Source of the DNA: Bacteroidia bacterium
GTDB lineage: Bacteria; Bacteroidota; Bacteroidia; Bacteroidales; GCA-2748055
Reading direction: 5' to 3'
Assembly: GCA_030596245.1 (NCBI GenBank)
Contig: JAUVKN010000263.1
Coordinates: 1-5,940 of the forward strand
Length of the DNA stretch: 5,940 bases
Part shown: piece by piece, positions 3,639 through 5,940 of the stretch
Position numbering within the stretch: position 1 is the stretch's first letter
How the letters are laid out: the number at the start of each line of letters is the position of its first letter
Notes under the pieces: model-generated
Databases searched by the model: none
Told to the model about the DNA's origin: nothing
What the model saw: only the letters and a program-made list of their open reading frames with translations
Program-made: the position numbers and the translations under genes

Positions 3639-5940
3639 ATGAAAAAACTGATTCTACTACTAATCTTTACCCTTCCTGTGATGTTAGCGCTCGGGCAACA
3701 ATCGTTGGAAGTGACCGGGAAGGTGACAGACCTGAATGGAGATGGGATACCCGGTGTATCCATCCTGGTAAAAGGAACCCAGCAGGGCACCATTACAGAC
3801 CTGGAGGGAACCTACCAGTTAAACGTACCCTCTGACGCAATACTTGTTTTCAGTTTTATCGGTTATGGTTCCCAGGAGATTGAGGTAGCCGGTAAGACCA
3901 CCCTGGATGTCCAGCTCACCGAAACAGCCTTTGATATGGATGAGGTGGTGGTGATCGGTTATGGTACTGCAGCTGTAAAGGATGTCACGGGTACAATTGC
4001 AGTGGTGAGAGCCGATGAGATCGCCAGTCAACCCGTTCCAAACGTTGGTCAGGCGCTGCAGGGTAAAGTGGCCGGGATCCAGGTTTCCAACAATGGAGCT
4101 CCCGGCAGTTCACCCACCATTCGCATCAGGGGACTGGGTACCGTACGGTCCAATGCCAATCCATTGTATGTGGTTGATGACGTATTTGTGAATGATATTA
4201 GTTTCCTTTCTCCTCAGCAGATCGAATCCATCACGATTCTTAAAGATGCCTCTTCAGCTGCCATTTATGGTGTGCGGGCTGCCAATGGTGTGATCATTAT
4301 CACCACAAAGAGCGGCAAGTTCCAGAAGCCCAAATTCAACTATTCCGGTTATGTGGGAATCCAACAGGTCTCGAATTTGCTGGATATAGCCGATAAAGAC
4401 CAATACATCTCCCTGGTCAATGAAAAGATAGCTGTGGGTGAGGACAGGGGAACTTCTTCTACACCTTTTGATCCCAACGCCTATCCTGATAATACAAATT
4501 GGTACGACGAAGTCCTTAATCCTGCCAGGATCCAGAATCATAATATTGGAATTACCGGGGGAAATGAGTCTGTGAATTACTATTACGGAATCGGGATCAC
4601 AAGTCAGGAGGGACTGGTGAAAAACAATGATTATACACGTGTCAACCTGAGAGGAACATCCGACATTACAATCAATAAGTTCCTGAAAGCAGGGTATGGC
4701 ATCACAATAAGCGGATGGAAATCCAACAATGCAGCCAATGTGCTTGGACAAGCTTTCAAAGCTCCGCCAGCCTTCAAACCAATGATCGATGAGGATACTT
4801 ATACCGACCCGGTGATCCTGGGTTTCGGCAATTTTGCCAATCCGGCCGCCACCATCGAATATCACAACAACATTACCCAGGGACTGAACACACTGGCCAA
4901 TGTCTATGCAGAGATCAAACCTGTTGAGGACCTCACGGTCAGGACCTCATTTACCCTGGATGGTAATTATTCCCAGAACAGGGGGTATTCTCCTGAGTAT
5001 TGGGTTTCAGTTACACAGAATGACACCCTGTCTCATCTCTCCAAATCCAACTCGCAGCAATTCAACTACACCTTTGATAATACCATTAACTACAATAAGA
5101 TTTTCGGCGATCACCGGGTGAACCTGATGGGCGGCTTTTCACTGGTACAGTTTAAGAGCCAGGGGCTATATGCATCCACGAGCCGCGTCCCTTACTTCAC
5201 CGAATCCACGCTCTATTTAAGCAATGGATCCATAGATGACCTGAGCGCCGGTGATTGGGGATCGCTGATTCGCAGCACATCCTATTTTGGCCGGTTATTC
5301 TATTCCTATAAAGACCGCTATTTGCTCACTGCCACTTTCCGCCGGGATGGTTCATCCACATTTCCAAAAGAAGAACGATGGGGGAATTTCCCGTCTGTGG
5401 GGATCGGTTGGGTGGCATCCGAGGAGGGTTTTATGGAAGATGTGGGTATTATCGATTTCCTGAAAGTCAAAGCCAGCTGGGGCCTACTGGGTAACAACCA
5501 GGTTCCCCAGAACGCCTTTACAGTTACAGTGAACAACTGGGATGGATATTCAGTTGTTTACGGACCTTATGGAAGCTCAACCATTCACCAGGGCGCATCC
5601 ATCACCTCCCTGGTTGAACCATTGCTTCGATGGGAGATTGTTGAAGAGTATGACGCCGGTGTTGAAGCGGTCATGCTAAATAATAAGCTGAATGTGGACC
5701 TGGGATATTATCGCAGAATGACCAGGTCTGCCATCTTCCCGGTACCCTTGATCGGTACCGCCGGGACATCCGGAAGCAGCTACCTTGATAACAATGCTGA
5801 TATTCTGAATACCGGGATAGAGCTCACCCTCAATTGGAATAACCAGGTCAATGAAAGGTTATCGTACAATGTGGGTGGTAACTTCTCCTACAATCACAAT
5901 GAAGTCTTCAGGCTCGAACCCGGTACCCTTCCCTTTTACG
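3639..5940 (+). CDS. SusC-family TonB-dependent outer-membrane receptor (3' end cut)
   Basis: The frame is open from ATG 3639 to the window edge, giving 767 residues of a family usually about 950-1,100 long. Residues 1-19 are a signal peptide (KKLILLLIFTLPVMLALG). Residues 24-95 form a CarboxypepD_reg-like domain (VTGKVTDLNGDGIPGVSILV, then GTYQLNVPSDAILVFSFIGY). DEVVVIGYGT (101-110) is the typical SusC TonB-box region. The plug spans about 115-226 and ends in the SusC signature ASSAAIYGVRAANGVIIITT (204-223). The barrel follows, with the family motifs TATFRRDGSSTF (564-575), WGNFPSVGIGW (581-591) and LKVKASWGLLGNN (608-620). Such receptors work with a SusD-like lipoprotein to import glycans or other ligands using TonB energy. 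SusD is expected downstream, outside the window. No STN domain is present. An in-frame ATG at 3618 would add seven residues before the signal peptide and is less likely. No stop or frameshift interrupts the visible part. The substrate cannot be told. Confidence 0.96.
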   Translation, partial: MKKLILLLIFTLPVMLALGQQSLEVTGKVTDLNGDGIPGVSILVKGTQQGTITDLEGTYQLNVPSDAILVFSFIGYGSQEIEVAGKTTLDVQLTETAFDMDEVVVIGYGTAAVKDVTGTIAVVRADEIASQPVPNVGQALQGKVAGIQVSNNGAPGSSPTIRIRGLGTVRSNANPLYVVDDVFVNDISFLSPQQIESITILKDASSAAIYGVRAANGVIIITTKSGKFQKPKFNYSGYVGIQQVSNLLDIADKDQYISLVNEKIAVGEDRGTSSTPFDPNAYPDNTNWYDEVLNPARIQNHNIGITGGNESVNYYYGIGITSQEGLVKNNDYTRVNLRGTSDITINKFLKAGYGITISGWKSNNAANVLGQAFKAPPAFKPMIDEDTYTDPVILGFGNFANPAATIEYHNNITQGLNTLANVYAEIKPVEDLTVRTSFTLDGNYSQNRGYSPEYWVSVTQNDTLSHLSKSNSQQFNYTFDNTINYNKIFGDHRVNLMGGFSLVQFKSQGLYASTSRVPYFTESTLYLSNGSIDDLSAGDWGSLIRSTSYFGRLFYSYKDRYLLTATFRRDGSSTFPKEERWGNFPSVGIGWVASEEGFMEDVGIIDFLKVKASWGLLGNNQVPQNAFTVTVNNWDGYSVVYGPYGSSTIHQGASITSLVEPLLRWEIVEEYDAGVEAVMLNNKLNVDLGYYRRMTRSAIFPVPLIGTAGTSGSSYLDNNADILNTGIELTLNWNNQVNERLSYNVGGNFSYNHNEVFRLEPGTLPFY

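Noticed and set aside
4254..4865. 203-codon open frame on the minus strand
   Set aside because: It is fully antisense to the SusC-type gene, whose frame carries clear family motifs on both sides of it. It has no recognisable domain and is a composition shadow.
3075..5927. Excess of GGTACC hexamers across the window
   Set aside because: Most copies in the receptor gene fall in frame as Gly-Thr or Val-Pro with favoured codons. There is no regular spacing or strand pattern.
1..5940. CRISPR array, transposase, toxin-antitoxin, defence or phage genes
   Set aside because: Apart from the paired tRNA unit I see no spaced repeat array and no motifs of these systems in any substantial open frame.

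Overview
The window looks like chromosomal DNA of a member of the Bacteroidota (Bacteroidetes). Three things point there: a SusC-type TonB-dependent receptor, a large 'triple tyrosine' propeller/HTH regulator of a kind almost confined to that phylum, and a promoter matching the Bacteroidetes pattern (TTG, 19 bases, TAnnTTTG). Both large genes lack a strong Shine-Dalgarno sequence, which also fits. Genus cannot be fixed from the sequence.

Layout. Positions 1-54 hold a probable 3' tail of a plus-strand gene that starts outside the window. Positions 144-450 hold a minus-strand tRNA-Cys(GCA) unit: a promoter at 415-444, a broken tRNA-Cys copy at 338-394, a spacer with GC-rich palindromes at 259-337, an intact tRNA-Cys at 187-257, and a strong intrinsic terminator at 144-175. 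Positions 498-3323 (minus) encode a 941-residue membrane-spanning regulator: signal peptide, extracytoplasmic beta-propeller, Y_Y_Y-like domain, one transmembrane helix, coiled coil, LuxR-type HTH. Positions 3324-3638 are an AT-rich divergent intergenic region with several dyads and two half-sites spaced 11 bp apart. From 3639 to the window edge (plus) runs a SusC-family outer-membrane receptor, 767 residues of which are visible. SusD would be expected just beyond the right edge.

How the parts may work together (inference): the regulator and the SusC-like receptor are divergently transcribed, the usual layout of a polysaccharide- or other nutrient-utilisation locus in this phylum. The propeller/Y_Y_Y region would sense a ligand in the periplasm, and the cytoplasmic HTH would act on the shared intergenic region to control the receptor operon. 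The regulator has no histidine kinase, receiver or AraC domain, so it is not a classic hybrid two-component system. The receptor has the usual CarboxypepD_reg-like N-terminal domain and no STN domain, so anti-sigma (FecR) control is not suggested.

The least ordinary spot is the tRNA-Cys unit. A 58-bp exact copy of the 5' four-fifths of the tRNA lies between the promoter and the intact gene and lacks the 3' acceptor strand. I see no clearly new defence, mobile or catalytic system in the window.
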